From positions 1 through 55,181 of the forward strand of contig CAJUND010000020.1 of NCBI GenBank assembly GCA_910587655.1: a stretch of 55,181 nt of DNA, given 5' to 3'. The position numbers were made by a program, and so were the translations under genes. The DNA comes from an uncultured Agathobacter sp. GTDB lineage: Bacteria; Bacillota; Clostridia; Lachnospirales; Lachnospiraceae. The notes beneath the pieces are model-generated. The model was not told the DNA's origin, searched no databases, and saw nothing but the letters and a program-made list of their open reading frames with translations. Shown one piece after another: positions 43,086 to 51,543 of this stretch. Every line of letters begins with the position of its first letter. The first letter of the stretch is position 1.

Positions 43086-43904
43086 TCAACCTCCCAGTAC
43101 AATCAGGCGTTTTACCACCTGCCGCCAGATCAGACTTCCCAGCAGATAAAGCAGAACTACCCAGACCAGCTGTCTAGCCAGTACAAACATCAGCGTACTT
43201 CCCGTATATTTCCCAAGATAAATCATCACAGGCGCATACAGCATGGAAGAAAACGGCAGAAAATCAAACATCTTCTGCACTGCCTCCGGAAAAAAAGCAA
43301 GCGGAATCAGCTGTCCGGTCAGAAAAGACAAAACCGCAGTTTTCGCCATTTCCAGCCCGAAAATATACGTCGTAAAAAATGCAATCATTCCAAAACAGAA
43401 CTCAAACAGCACATATATCACAAAACTTAAAAATGTACTAAGCAGAAACAGGAGAATATTACTGATTCGCACCACCGGCAGACCAAGACCTATCACCTTA
43501 TAGATTTCCAGTCCGACCCATACAAACAGTCCCGGCAGGATAAAACGGTAAATCATGGTACCGAGCGACTGCGCAATCAAACTCATCCGATAGTCCATCG
43601 GCTTGATTAACGTCATGGCGATATCACCCTTTTGTATATCTTTTCCCACTGCCCTTGACATGGAAACCATTGCCACTGACGAAACAATATAACTCATAAA
43701 CACATACACAACCATCTCATTTTTACTCAGTCCGGCAAGCACTCCGCTTTCCGCACTTCCGTAAATTGCCATCCAGAGATAATAATTAATAAAGGCGCCA
43801 AAAATACTGCAGAACATATTCAGATAAAATGCGCCTTTATATGCCATATTCTGTTTTAATGAATTGGAAGTAAAAGGAAGATATGTCCGAAAAAACTTTC
43901 TCAT
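43086..43904 (-). CDS. ABC-2 family permease (partner of DUF990 permease)
   Basis: About 272 residues, six transmembrane segments. Residues around SRAVGKDIQKGDIAMTLIKP and GMIAFFTTYIFGLE are typical of the partner subunit. The ATG at 43904 follows GGGAGG; the in-frame extension to 43949 overlaps the ATPase gene and has no site. Substrate unknown. Confidence 0.85.
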   Translation of the reverse strand: MRKFFRTYLPFTSNSLKQNMAYKGAFYLNMFCSIFGAFINYYLWMAIYGSAESGVLAGLSKNEMVVYVFMSYIVSSVAMVSMSRAVGKDIQKGDIAMTLIKPMDYRMSLIAQSLGTMIYRFILPGLFVWVGLEIYKVIGLGLPVVRISNILLFLLSTFLSFVIYVLFEFCFGMIAFFTTYIFGLEMAKTAVLSFLTGQLIPLAFFPEAVQKMFDFLPFSSMLYAPVMIYLGKYTGSTLMFVLARQLVWVVLLYLLGSLIWRQVVKRLIVLGG

Positions 43905-43917
43905 AATATCCTCCCTT

Positions 43918-44925
43918 CTATAATCCGTGCTGGTAAATTGCCTTGACAATCTCCGAAAGTTCCGTTTCCTGAATCTGGATATCCTTCACTTCTGCCGCAT
44001 TCATCGCAGCGGAAATCACATCGGATACCTGTAAATCATTTTTATCGAATATAAAGGAAAGCAGGTTCTTTTCCTCATCCGCCTCAACGGAAAAGACATC
44101 GGAAGGCTTTCCGAAAATCCCCGCCCAGTCCAGCTCCTTCGCCTGCTGCAGCGCGCGCATTTCCATAATAACCTTACGCCTTGTCCCATAAGTTTCCTTC
44201 AGTTCTGCCAGTCCGCCGTCATAAATTTTCTTTCCCTCATCAATGACAATAATTCTGCTGCACAATTCCTCAATATCACCAATATCATGCGTCGTCAGAA
44301 TAACCGTCGTCTGGTATTTTTCATTAATGACACGGATTGCTTCACGTACCTTGTCCTTTACAACCAGATCCAGTCCCACCGTTGGTTCATCCAGGTAAAG
44401 CACCTTCGGGTTGTGAATCAGCGCTGCACCCAGGTCTGCACGCATACGCTGTCCAAGGGAAAGGGTACGCACCGGCTTGTCAAAAAAATCCGGTAAATCC
44501 AGAACTTCGTTTAAAAACTCCATCCGCTCCCTGTAATCCTCATCCGATACATCATAAATTTCCTTTAAAATCGTATAAGACTCGGAAAGCGGCAGATCCC
44601 ACCAGAGCTGCGTCCGCTGTCCGAATACAACCCCGATGTTTTTTGCATTTACCATGCGTTCCCTATTCGGGTCCACACCATGAATCAGGCATTTTCCCTT
44701 TGTCGGGGTCAGAATCCCTGTCATCATTTTAATTGTCGTGGATTTTCCCGCCCCGTTACTTCCAATATAACCGACAATCTCCCCGTCATCAATCGTAAAC
44801 GAAATATCGTCAACTGCCAGCTTATGCACCTTTTCATTGGAAAAAAGTCCCTTAATGGCTCCCTTTAAACCGGGGTACTTTTTCGGCGAGACAAATTCCT
44901 TTTCGATATGCTCCACCTGAATCAT
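43918..44925 (-). CDS. ABC transporter ATPase of the DUF990-type exporter
   Basis: 335 residues. Walker A GSNGAGKSTT, signature LSLGQRMRADLGAAL, Walker B VLYLDEPTVGLDL, H-loop TTHD. The insertion NIGVVFGQRTQLWWDLPLSE around the Q-loop is typical of this subfamily (daunorubicin-resistance-like). GGAGGGG precedes the ATG. It leads the three-gene operon and is driven from a region with a duplicated promoter-like block (44961-45075). Confidence 0.93.
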   Translation of the reverse strand: MIQVEHIEKEFVSPKKYPGLKGAIKGLFSNEKVHKLAVDDISFTIDDGEIVGYIGSNGAGKSTTIKMMTGILTPTKGKCLIHGVDPNRERMVNAKNIGVVFGQRTQLWWDLPLSESYTILKEIYDVSDEDYRERMEFLNEVLDLPDFFDKPVRTLSLGQRMRADLGAALIHNPKVLYLDEPTVGLDLVVKDKVREAIRVINEKYQTTVILTTHDIGDIEELCSRIIVIDEGKKIYDGGLAELKETYGTRRKVIMEMRALQQAKELDWAGIFGKPSDVFSVEADEEKNLLSFIFDKNDLQVSDVISAAMNAAEVKDIQIQETELSEIVKAIYQHGL

Positions 44926-44960
44926 AACTTATCCCCTCCAGTTCCTGATTTTTTCTTATC

Positions 44961-45075
44961 TTATAATATTAGCCTTCCCATTGCAAGGATAAAACCGACA
45001 ACCTCTTTGCCAAAAGGTCATTAATTTTTCTTTCTATCTTATAATATTCATTTGCCCATTGCAAGAATAAATTTA
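44961..45075 (-). repeat. Duplicated promoter-like block upstream of the DUF990-type ABC operon
   Basis: Two related 33-bp blocks, TTATAATATT...CCCATTGCAAG...ATAAA, start at 44961 and 45039 (78-bp period). On the minus strand each reads TTGCAA followed 15 bp later by TATAAG. They look like tandem promoters or a duplicated operator. Confidence 0.7.
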
Positions 45076-45120
45076 GGAAATTTTCGAACTGCAGCACAGA
45101 TATGAAACATAAAATGAAAA

Positions 45121-45142
45121 CAGACGGGACAATGCCCGCCTG
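45121..45142 (-). terminator. Terminator after the beta-propeller gene
   Basis: CAGACGGG pairs with CCCGCCTG (one G-T wobble on the RNA) around a 6-nt loop. GTTTTCATTTTATG follows on the minus strand. Confidence 0.8.
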
Positions 45143-45155
45143 CTTTCGCTAAATA

Positions 45156-47240
45156 CTACTCAGTAACCAGTTTATCAATCTTTTTAAAATCTTTCTTCAT
45201 ATCATAAGAAAGAATCTGATAACCTCCATTTTCCGGACTAACAATATAAAACCTGTTTCCTGCATAAAGCCCGCGGACCTGGGAACCCTCATAATCCAGC
45301 TTCTGGGAAAGGGTTTTCACAAACTTCTTTCCATTCCAGGAATAAAGCTTATAATCCATATGGTAATCATTTCCCCAGTTTGTAACATCGAATCCAATCA
45401 GGTTTTTGTCCTTATTTACCAGTGCGCACTTGTAATCCAAAACAGCATTGCATAATTCCCCTTTCATTGTTACAGAATCCTTCACCTTAAGCTTTGTCGG
45501 ATTGGAAATATCAAACATCACAAGCTTTACTCCCAGACGTTCACTGGTATCAGGGTCTGTTTCATAACCAATTCCAAGCAAAAGATCATCCCCAAACGGG
45601 TGCAGGTAATCCGAATAACCGGTAATTTCCACCTGTCCCAGCATCTTAGGCTTTTTCGGATCAGAAATATCCACGGCAAAGAGAGGATCCGTATTGTGAT
45701 AGGTAATAAAATATGCGATATTCCCAATATAGCGTGCCGCATAAATTTCCTCTCCAACTGCAATATTTTTCAGTGAACCAAGTTCCTTTAAATTTTTATC
45801 CAGAAGATACAGCTGGTTTTCTGAAGCCCCCGGTTTCCATTCCGTTGTCAGAACACGCAAAACCCCGTCAGCTTCAGAAATTGCAAACACATCCTCAATC
45901 GTACCGCGGACTGTACCTGCTCCCACACCGTTCATCTTTCCATCATGATATGAGAATTTTGCAATATCTGTATAACTGTTACCAGAACCGCCATCCGAAA
46001 AGGAATTATATTCATTCCACTCGTAATTCTGCTGGTAAAGATAAATTGCACTTGTACTTACATAAATCTGTGCATAACTGTCCATTAGCACCATCTCATC
46101 CACTGTCTGTTCCGGCTCATTTACATTTACAGAAGAAATAATCATCTCCCTGTTAAAATTGTCATGAATATAAATGCAGTCTGAATTTACCTTCTCTCCA
46201 TTGATTAAAGGAACAACACCATCTTTCGCATTTTCACTTCCCACATTCAGCCATTTTTCAGAAAAAAGATAAATATAGTCCCCAGCCTTGCGGGAATCAT
46301 AATACGTACCATCCTGTTCCACTTTACCGAGCAGCTTTGCACTGTTTCTGTCCGAAATATCATAGGTCAGAAGCTCCATTGTCATTTTTCCACTCTCAAT
46401 ATAGTAAACATCATCAACGCAGGACTCCTCAGCGTCAACCTCCATTTTTGCCTTTGTTTTCTTTAAATCGTTCTCCCTCTTCTGCAGAATTATAAAAAGC
46501 CGGTCATTGTCCACATAAATATCAGAAATCGTATCGCCCGTATTCATTTCCGGCTTTACCTGTGCAACATTTTTCATCTTGTTCTGACGGATATCCACAA
46601 CACTGACTGTATCCTCTGACTGTAAATAAAGATAATTCCCATCATTCTTTACAAAATCACTTTCGTCCACACCCTCTACCTGTGTGTTTGTAGTGGAATA
46701 ATCACCAGCCTCCGACTTCTCTTCATCAGCCGCACCTTCTGGTGCAAGCATATCTGCACTCTCTTCCCTTTTTACCTCAGCCATATCATTTATAACTGCT
46801 CCGCCTATTGCCCCTTCTGTAATTCCACTAATATACTCTGCCTTCTGTTTTTCACTCTGCCTTCTTGCCGCAGCATCACAGATATCATAAATTTCATCAT
46901 AGCTTTTCGCCAGTCTGTAACTTCCAACTTCCTTTTTCTTCGGTACAGGAACATCAATACCTTTCATTTCATTCCCATCAGTCATTTGATTTATTTCCTT
47001 TACGCCACCATCACTGTCTGTCATTCTCCCATAAATTCCCGACCATCCGACAATCACCACAAATGCTGCCGCCGCAATACCTATTGCCTTTTTCATAAGC
47101 AGTCTCCTCCTTTTATGATTTTCCCTTAATTTCTTTTTAATATTTTCCGGCTCCAGTGACTCCGGTACCTTTAAACCTTCTGTAGAATTTTCTATCTGTT
47201 TCATAATCTCTTCCAGCTCTTTTTCATTCCATTCGCCCAT
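45156..47240 (-). CDS. Membrane protein with extracellular beta-propeller, probable sigma-factor partner
   Basis: About 694 residues. An N-terminal cytosolic segment of about 50 residues (ELEEIMKQIENSTEGLKVPE) is followed by a single transmembrane helix (AIGIAAAAFVVIVGWSGIYG). The large secreted beta-propeller domain (PF09826 type) carries a conserved opening TNTQVEGVDESDFVKNDGNY. Its gene follows an ECF sigma gene, where an anti-sigma factor is expected, so I infer that the N-terminal tail binds the sigma factor and the propeller senses outside. The ATG at 47240 lacks a Shine-Dalgarno and abuts structured-repeat copy B. Confidence 0.85.
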   Translation of the reverse strand: MGEWNEKELEEIMKQIENSTEGLKVPESLEPENIKKKLRENHKRRRLLMKKAIGIAAAAFVVIVGWSGIYGRMTDSDGGVKEINQMTDGNEMKGIDVPVPKKKEVGSYRLAKSYDEIYDICDAAARRQSEKQKAEYISGITEGAIGGAVINDMAEVKREESADMLAPEGAADEEKSEAGDYSTTNTQVEGVDESDFVKNDGNYLYLQSEDTVSVVDIRQNKMKNVAQVKPEMNTGDTISDIYVDNDRLFIILQKRENDLKKTKAKMEVDAEESCVDDVYYIESGKMTMELLTYDISDRNSAKLLGKVEQDGTYYDSRKAGDYIYLFSEKWLNVGSENAKDGVVPLINGEKVNSDCIYIHDNFNREMIISSVNVNEPEQTVDEMVLMDSYAQIYVSTSAIYLYQQNYEWNEYNSFSDGGSGNSYTDIAKFSYHDGKMNGVGAGTVRGTIEDVFAISEADGVLRVLTTEWKPGASENQLYLLDKNLKELGSLKNIAVGEEIYAARYIGNIAYFITYHNTDPLFAVDISDPKKPKMLGQVEITGYSDYLHPFGDDLLLGIGYETDPDTSERLGVKLVMFDISNPTKLKVKDSVTMKGELCNAVLDYKCALVNKDKNLIGFDVTNWGNDYHMDYKLYSWNGKKFVKTLSQKLDYEGSQVRGLYAGNRFYIVSPENGGYQILSYDMKKDFKKIDKLVTE

Positions 47241-47371
47241 AGTTTGTACCATGCCGCAGGCGTGGTGCCATTTGTGACGCGCTTTTCTGCGGCACAAATA
47301 AAGATTGAAAAATCACCTGCAACCTTTTTCCTTTCTTTCATCTTATTATTTTTCAATCTTTCCACCTCATC
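47241..47371 (-). repeat. Intra-operon structured repeat, copy B
   Basis: It fills the gap between the sigma gene and the beta-propeller start. Outer inverted repeat: 47301-47313 with 47348-47360 (13 bp, perfect). Inner hairpin: 47271-47280 with 47289-47298 (one mismatch). An alternative 8-bp pairing TGCCGCAG/CTGCGGCA (47287-47294 with 47252-47259) overlaps the inner hairpin. It ends ATGGTACAAACTATG at the downstream start. A short frame (47201-47356, TTG start after GAGGTGG) runs through it. Confidence 0.88.
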
Positions 47372-47908
47372 TCAGATTACTGACAGCGTCCGCAGTTTGT
47401 TGCCCATCTGTTTTAATGCCCTGCTTTCCTTGGAACGCACCGTGTTTTCATTCATTCCAAGTGCATCTGCAATTTCCCTTGTTTTATATCCAAAAAAAAT
47501 GTGCAGCCCGACTATCTTCCGTTCCTCTTCCGACAGCTCAAAAAAAGTCTTTCTGACCTCCATGCGTTCCTCGTTTGTATCATCCCAGCAGCTTTTTAAC
47601 TCTCCTGATGATTCCATCAGCTCTTCTGTCAGCTCCTCCTCCCCTCTGTAATACTCCCTCATTTTCTGGTTGCATTTATTTGCAACAATCCGAAACATCC
47701 AGCCGGAAAAAGCCTCATCCTTTTTCAGCTGCCCAATCTTCTCAAAAGCATCTGTCACTGCTGCACTTACCACATCTTCCGCGTCCTCCGGTCTCTTTAA
47801 CGTATACAGTGCAAACGCGTAAAGCTTCTTATAAATTTGTTCGTACAGGCTGGCAAACGCATCCACATCTCCGCGCCTGGCCCTTTTTACTAATAAACGT
47901 TCTTCCAT
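47372..47908 (-). CDS. ECF sigma factor
   Basis: About 178 residues. Region 2: DAFASLYEQIYKKLYAFALY, then PEDAEDVVSAAVTDAFEKI. Region 4: SEEERKIVGLHIFFGYKTRE, then IADALGMNENTVRSKESRAL, the helix-turn-helix. The ATG at 47908 follows GGAAGGG closely; an upstream ATG at 47920 lacks a site. It is paired with the beta-propeller membrane protein downstream, with structured-repeat copy B between them. Confidence 0.92.
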   Translation of the reverse strand: MEERLLVKRARRGDVDAFASLYEQIYKKLYAFALYTLKRPEDAEDVVSAAVTDAFEKIGQLKKDEAFSGWMFRIVANKCNQKMREYYRGEEELTEELMESSGELKSCWDDTNEERMEVRKTFFELSEEERKIVGLHIFFGYKTREIADALGMNENTVRSKESRALKQMGNKLRTLSVI

Positions 47909-48073
47909 AAACCCTTCCATTCATAATCATAACTGTCCTTCTGCAACTGAAATATGTTCTCTTCTATCTATACAGTGTCAGGACAGACGTGTTTTGTTGC
48001 AGTAAAACGAAATTTTCTTAATTATATTCTTTTATGCATAAACCTGCAAATCCTTATGGATAATAACAGAATC

Positions 48074-48105
48074 TTCATATGAAATTCATACAAATGTGAT
48101 ATACT
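48074..48105 (+). promoter_or_regulatory. Promoter and direct-repeat operator of the two-component genes
   Basis: TTCATAT (48074-48080) and TTCATAC (48085-48091) form a direct repeat with an 11-bp period. Eight bases later comes TATACT (48100-48105). The same layout with the same spacing occurs at 50490-50521, pointing to an OmpR-type regulator site over the -35. Confidence 0.78.
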
Positions 48106-48136
48106 GATAAAAATTCCAGAAAGGAACAAAACAGCC

Positions 48137-48844
48137 ATGAAACTACCATCCGGCAAAGTCTTATTTTTAGAAGATGAACCTACCATCCGCGAAGTACTGA
48201 CGGAATACATGCTTATTTCCGGCTATGAAGTAACTGCAGTAGAACGCGGGGACAGTGCAATCAGCCTGTTGAAAAAACATAATTATAATATTGCAGTTTT
48301 AGATATTATGGTACCGGGCGCAAGCGGTTTTGAAGTACTTAAATATATAAAAAACCACTGTCATAATACCGCTGCAATTATGCTGACTGCGCTGGAAGAC
48401 GAAAAAACACAGGTTGAAGCCTTTAATCTCTATGCGGACGATTATGTAATCAAGCCTGTATCCCCGATTATCCTCTTAAAACGCATGGAAACCATCTTAA
48501 GGCGTATTTCCCTGGGACAAAAAGAACAAAACAGCGGCATGGAACAGCAAAAAGGACTTTATCTGCAGGAAGAGGCATACTGCGCCTATTACCAGGGCAG
48601 AAAACTTCCGCTTACCCTGAGTGAATATCTGCTTTTACGGACACTGTACAAAGAACCAAACCAGGTATTTACAAGGGAACAGCTGATTTTAAACATTTTT
48701 AATGAAGATTACATTGGAAACGACCGGATTATCGATGCCCATGTCAAAAATCTCCGCAAAAAACTTCCTGTTCCCTGCATAAAAACGGTCATAGGAATCG
48801 GATACCAGTATAATAAAGAAGCAGAAAAAGAGGTACAGCAATGA
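48137..48844 (+). CDS. OmpR-family response regulator
   Basis: 235 residues. Receiver domain 6-120 with acidic pocket EDE and phospho-acceptor D56 in VLDIMVP, and the lysine of IKPVSP. A winged-helix DNA-binding domain follows (PLTLSEYLLLRTLYKEPNQV, then DAHVKNLRKKL). Its stop overlaps the kinase start (ATGA). It probably binds the TTCATAY direct repeats in front of its own operon and of the ABC genes at 50564. Confidence 0.95.
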   Translation: MKLPSGKVLFLEDEPTIREVLTEYMLISGYEVTAVERGDSAISLLKKHNYNIAVLDIMVPGASGFEVLKYIKNHCHNTAAIMLTALEDEKTQVEAFNLYADDYVIKPVSPIILLKRMETILRRISLGQKEQNSGMEQQKGLYLQEEAYCAYYQGRKLPLTLSEYLLLRTLYKEPNQVFTREQLILNIFNEDYIGNDRIIDAHVKNLRKKLPVPCIKTVIGIGYQYNKEAEKEVQQ

Positions 48845-50454
48845 AATTAGGAAAACGAAATTTGTTTTACAGTCTGGTACTGGCAGGATGCATGCTCCTG
48901 TTTCTGGTGGGATATTTTGTATATATGCTGCCTTCCCTGTATGTAAATTACACGATGGAACAGAATTTAGTATCCATTAAAAACCAGCACATGGCTTACA
49001 TGAAAGATGGAAACTATAAAAATGTTCAGGTTAAAAATCCAACCGCATGCTTTACCTTCAAAATCCCGGATGAAGGGGACAACATTCATATTACTGCAAA
49101 GCTGTTTTCTGCAAAAGTAACCATAAAAGAAGAAAAAACCAGGGAACTCTTTACCCAGCTCCGCAAAATCCTGAAAGATTACTCCAAAAACACAAATGAA
49201 ATTCATACTGATGAAATTGAAGAAAAATTCCAGGATAAAATAAATGAATGCAGTAATATATTTCAGGATTCCTTTACCAGCAATCCTTCCATTCCATTCC
49301 AGATACAGATTTTAGAAACCCAGAATTTTAACAACGAATTTCGTGATGAATATATGAAAACACATATGGTATCTGATGATTTTATCATTTTTGAAATGGG
49401 CATACATGATGAAGAAAACCACTATGTCAACTATGTAGCGGCAGAACGGACAGAAGAAAGCCTGATTCTTACTTTCCTGCCAGCCATGATGCCGGACATG
49501 AACGAAATCCGTCCAATTGTACTGCAGAGCATACCTATGCTTGGCGCTGTCATTCTTCTGCTTGTACTGCTGTTTTCACAGGTATATTCAAAAGGTATCG
49601 TAACGCCTGTTGAACGTCTTGTGCAGCATACGGAACAAATGAAAAATTCCTGGAACTTTCACAATTTTTCTCCTGACAGCAGAAAAAACCACAGAAAAGA
49701 CGAAATCGGCACACTTGAAGTTACCATCAACGAACTTTACCAGAAACTGAAAACCAGCTTTGAAGAACTGGAGGAAAAAAACCTGATTCTCAAAGAAGAA
49801 AATACAAGACAGGAAGTTTTACTCAGAGCTTCTTCCCATCAGCTGAAAACACCGATTTCTGCAGCGCTTCTTCTTGTGGATGGAATGAAAAACAAAATCG
49901 GAAAGTACCAGGATACAGATAAATATCTTCCAAAAGTAAAAGAACAGCTTCTGTCCATGAAAAAATTAGTGGAGGATATCTTATATTTAAACCACTTTGG
50001 GGAAAATCCGGACATGCAGGAAAGAGATTTACAAAATATCCTTGAAAAACAACTTGCAGCCTGCCAGATTGCCATAACAGATAAAAAACTTAGGATAATC
50101 ACAGAAGGCAAAAAACACCTGACAATATGTACAGATGAGACTGTATTTTCCGCTATCCTTGGAAATATCCTGTCTAATGCAATAAATTATACACCTGAAA
50201 ATGAACAGATAAAAATAACCTTATCCAAAAACGAAATTCGAATACAAAATTACGGAATCCGTATAGAGGATGAAATCCTTCCCCATATTTTTGAACCTTT
50301 TGTCAGCGGAAACCATGAAAAAAAGAAAAACAGCATGAACAGCCACGGACTGGGACTCTACATTGCCGCATACTATGCAAAAAAAACCGGAATCACAATA
50401 AACATATATAATGAAGAAGAAAGCGTTGTAACCATGCTTCGTTTCCCGGAGTAA
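48841..50454 (+). CDS. Sensor histidine kinase
   Basis: 537 residues: TM1 8-30, extracytoplasmic sensor about 31-220, TM2 about 222-243, HAMP-like linker and coiled coil. HisKA carries H333 in SSHQLKTPIS. The ATPase part has NILSNAINYTP (N box) and HGLGLYIAAYYA (G box). The sensor is about 190 residues and of no family I recognise, unlike the short-loop BceS kinases. It is translationally coupled to the response regulator. Confidence 0.94.
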   Translation: MKLGKRNLFYSLVLAGCMLLFLVGYFVYMLPSLYVNYTMEQNLVSIKNQHMAYMKDGNYKNVQVKNPTACFTFKIPDEGDNIHITAKLFSAKVTIKEEKTRELFTQLRKILKDYSKNTNEIHTDEIEEKFQDKINECSNIFQDSFTSNPSIPFQIQILETQNFNNEFRDEYMKTHMVSDDFIIFEMGIHDEENHYVNYVAAERTEESLILTFLPAMMPDMNEIRPIVLQSIPMLGAVILLLVLLFSQVYSKGIVTPVERLVQHTEQMKNSWNFHNFSPDSRKNHRKDEIGTLEVTINELYQKLKTSFEELEEKNLILKEENTRQEVLLRASSHQLKTPISAALLLVDGMKNKIGKYQDTDKYLPKVKEQLLSMKKLVEDILYLNHFGENPDMQERDLQNILEKQLAACQIAITDKKLRIITEGKKHLTICTDETVFSAILGNILSNAINYTPENEQIKITLSKNEIRIQNYGIRIEDEILPHIFEPFVSGNHEKKKNSMNSHGLGLYIAAYYAKKTGITINIYNEEESVVTMLRFPE

Positions 50455-50489
50455 TACCTTTTAATATTTCACTTCATGTATATACAGAC

Positions 50490-50521
50490 TTCATACGAAA
50501 TTCATACCGGACTGCTATAAT
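50490..50521 (+). promoter_or_regulatory. Promoter and direct-repeat operator of the ABC exporter genes
   Basis: TTCATAC at 50490-50496 and again at 50501-50507 (11-bp period), then TATAAT at 50516-50521 after exactly eight bases, the same spacing as in front of the response-regulator gene. A further TTCATGT half site lies at 50473. Confidence 0.8.
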
Positions 50522-50563
50522 ACATGAAAGAAAAGCAAAAACAGACGAAAATGGAGGAAACAT

Positions 50564-51451
50564 ATGGAAAACCCGGAACTGATGCAAATAGAAAACCTGA
50601 CTGTCCATTATGGAAAAGACACTGCCCTGCAGATTGAGCAACCCATTTCTTTCAGAAAAGGTGACAGGGTGGGCATTATCGGGTCAAATGGAGCAGGAAA
50701 GACCACACTGATTAAAAGTATTCTCGGCCTCGTAAACTACCAGGGCAGTATTCGTTCAAATCTTACCGCGGAACAGATTGCAACGCATATGCAGTTCAAC
50801 GAATACACAGACTCCATGCCTACCAGGTATATTATGGAAGCAATTCTGCAGACAAAGATTTCGCAGAACAAAAAACTTCAGGAACTCATCAGCTACTTTG
50901 AATTTGAAGACTGCCTGCGGAAAAAGTATTCAAAACTTTCAGGCGGCCAGAAACAGAGATTCACCATTATCATGGTAATGATGCAGGATGCACCCTTAAC
51001 ATTTTATGACGAAGTTACATCCGGTCTTGATTTTGAAACAAGACAGAAACTGGTGGAAAAAATGGTTTCATGGTACAAAAACAAGGATTGCAGCCTTTGT
51101 ATCGTATCCCATTACTACGAAGAACTGGAACATCTTGCCAACAAGCTCTTAATTCTTGACAAAGGACATGTCATAGATTTTGGAAAAAAAGATGAACTGT
51201 TCCAAAAATACTGCGGAAGGGCCGTAATCATCATGAACTATTCCAAAGAAAAAGAAACAGTCTTTGAGAACTATGAAAAACTGGCATCTCCGGCACACCT
51301 GATTGCATTATCCTGTGAAACAGAAGAAAAAGAAAAGGAAATCATCAGCCTGCTGCTGAAACACAACATGGATTATACCAGAAGCAGTTCGGATATTGAA
51401 ATCATTTATACGAATGCAAAAGAAAGATACCATAAACAGGTTCAAAAATAG
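50564..51451 (+). CDS. ABC transporter ATPase regulated by the two-component system
   Basis: 295 residues. Walker A GSNGAGKTTL, signature KLSGGQKQRF, and the Walker B region reads LTFYDEVTSGLD, with D-E in place but a tyrosine before it. H-loop IVSHYYEELEHL. The C-terminal 80 residues form an extra domain. GGAGG precedes the ATG. It pairs with the permease at 51544; structured-repeat copy C lies between. The operator at 50490 suggests control by the adjacent response regulator. Confidence 0.9.
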   Translation: MENPELMQIENLTVHYGKDTALQIEQPISFRKGDRVGIIGSNGAGKTTLIKSILGLVNYQGSIRSNLTAEQIATHMQFNEYTDSMPTRYIMEAILQTKISQNKKLQELISYFEFEDCLRKKYSKLSGGQKQRFTIIMVMMQDAPLTFYDEVTSGLDFETRQKLVEKMVSWYKNKDCSLCIVSHYYEELEHLANKLLILDKGHVIDFGKKDELFQKYCGRAVIIMNYSKEKETVFENYEKLASPAHLIALSCETEEKEKEIISLLLKHNMDYTRSSSDIEIIYTNAKERYHKQVQK

Positions 51452-51543
51452 AAAGGAAAAAGACTGCAGGTGATTTTTCAATCTTTATTTGTGCCGCAGA
51501 AAAACGCGTCACAAACGACAGAGCCTGCGGCATGGTACAAATT
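51451..51543 (+). repeat. Intra-operon structured repeat, copy C
   Basis: It begins at the ATPase stop codon (AAATAG) and ends ATGGTACAAATT directly before the permease ATG. Inner hairpin: 51488-51497 with 51506-51515 (one mismatch). Alternative 8-bp pairing: TGCCGCAG (51492-51499) with CTGCGGCA (51525-51532). The left arm of the outer inverted repeat is missing or replaced by the end of the ATPase gene. A frame ending WYKL-TGA overlaps the permease start by four bases. Confidence 0.85.

Noticed and set aside
47241..47297. N-terminal extension of the beta-propeller protein into the repeat
   Set aside because: The extra residues come from the repeat element and have no ribosome site; the family starts near the ATG at 47240.
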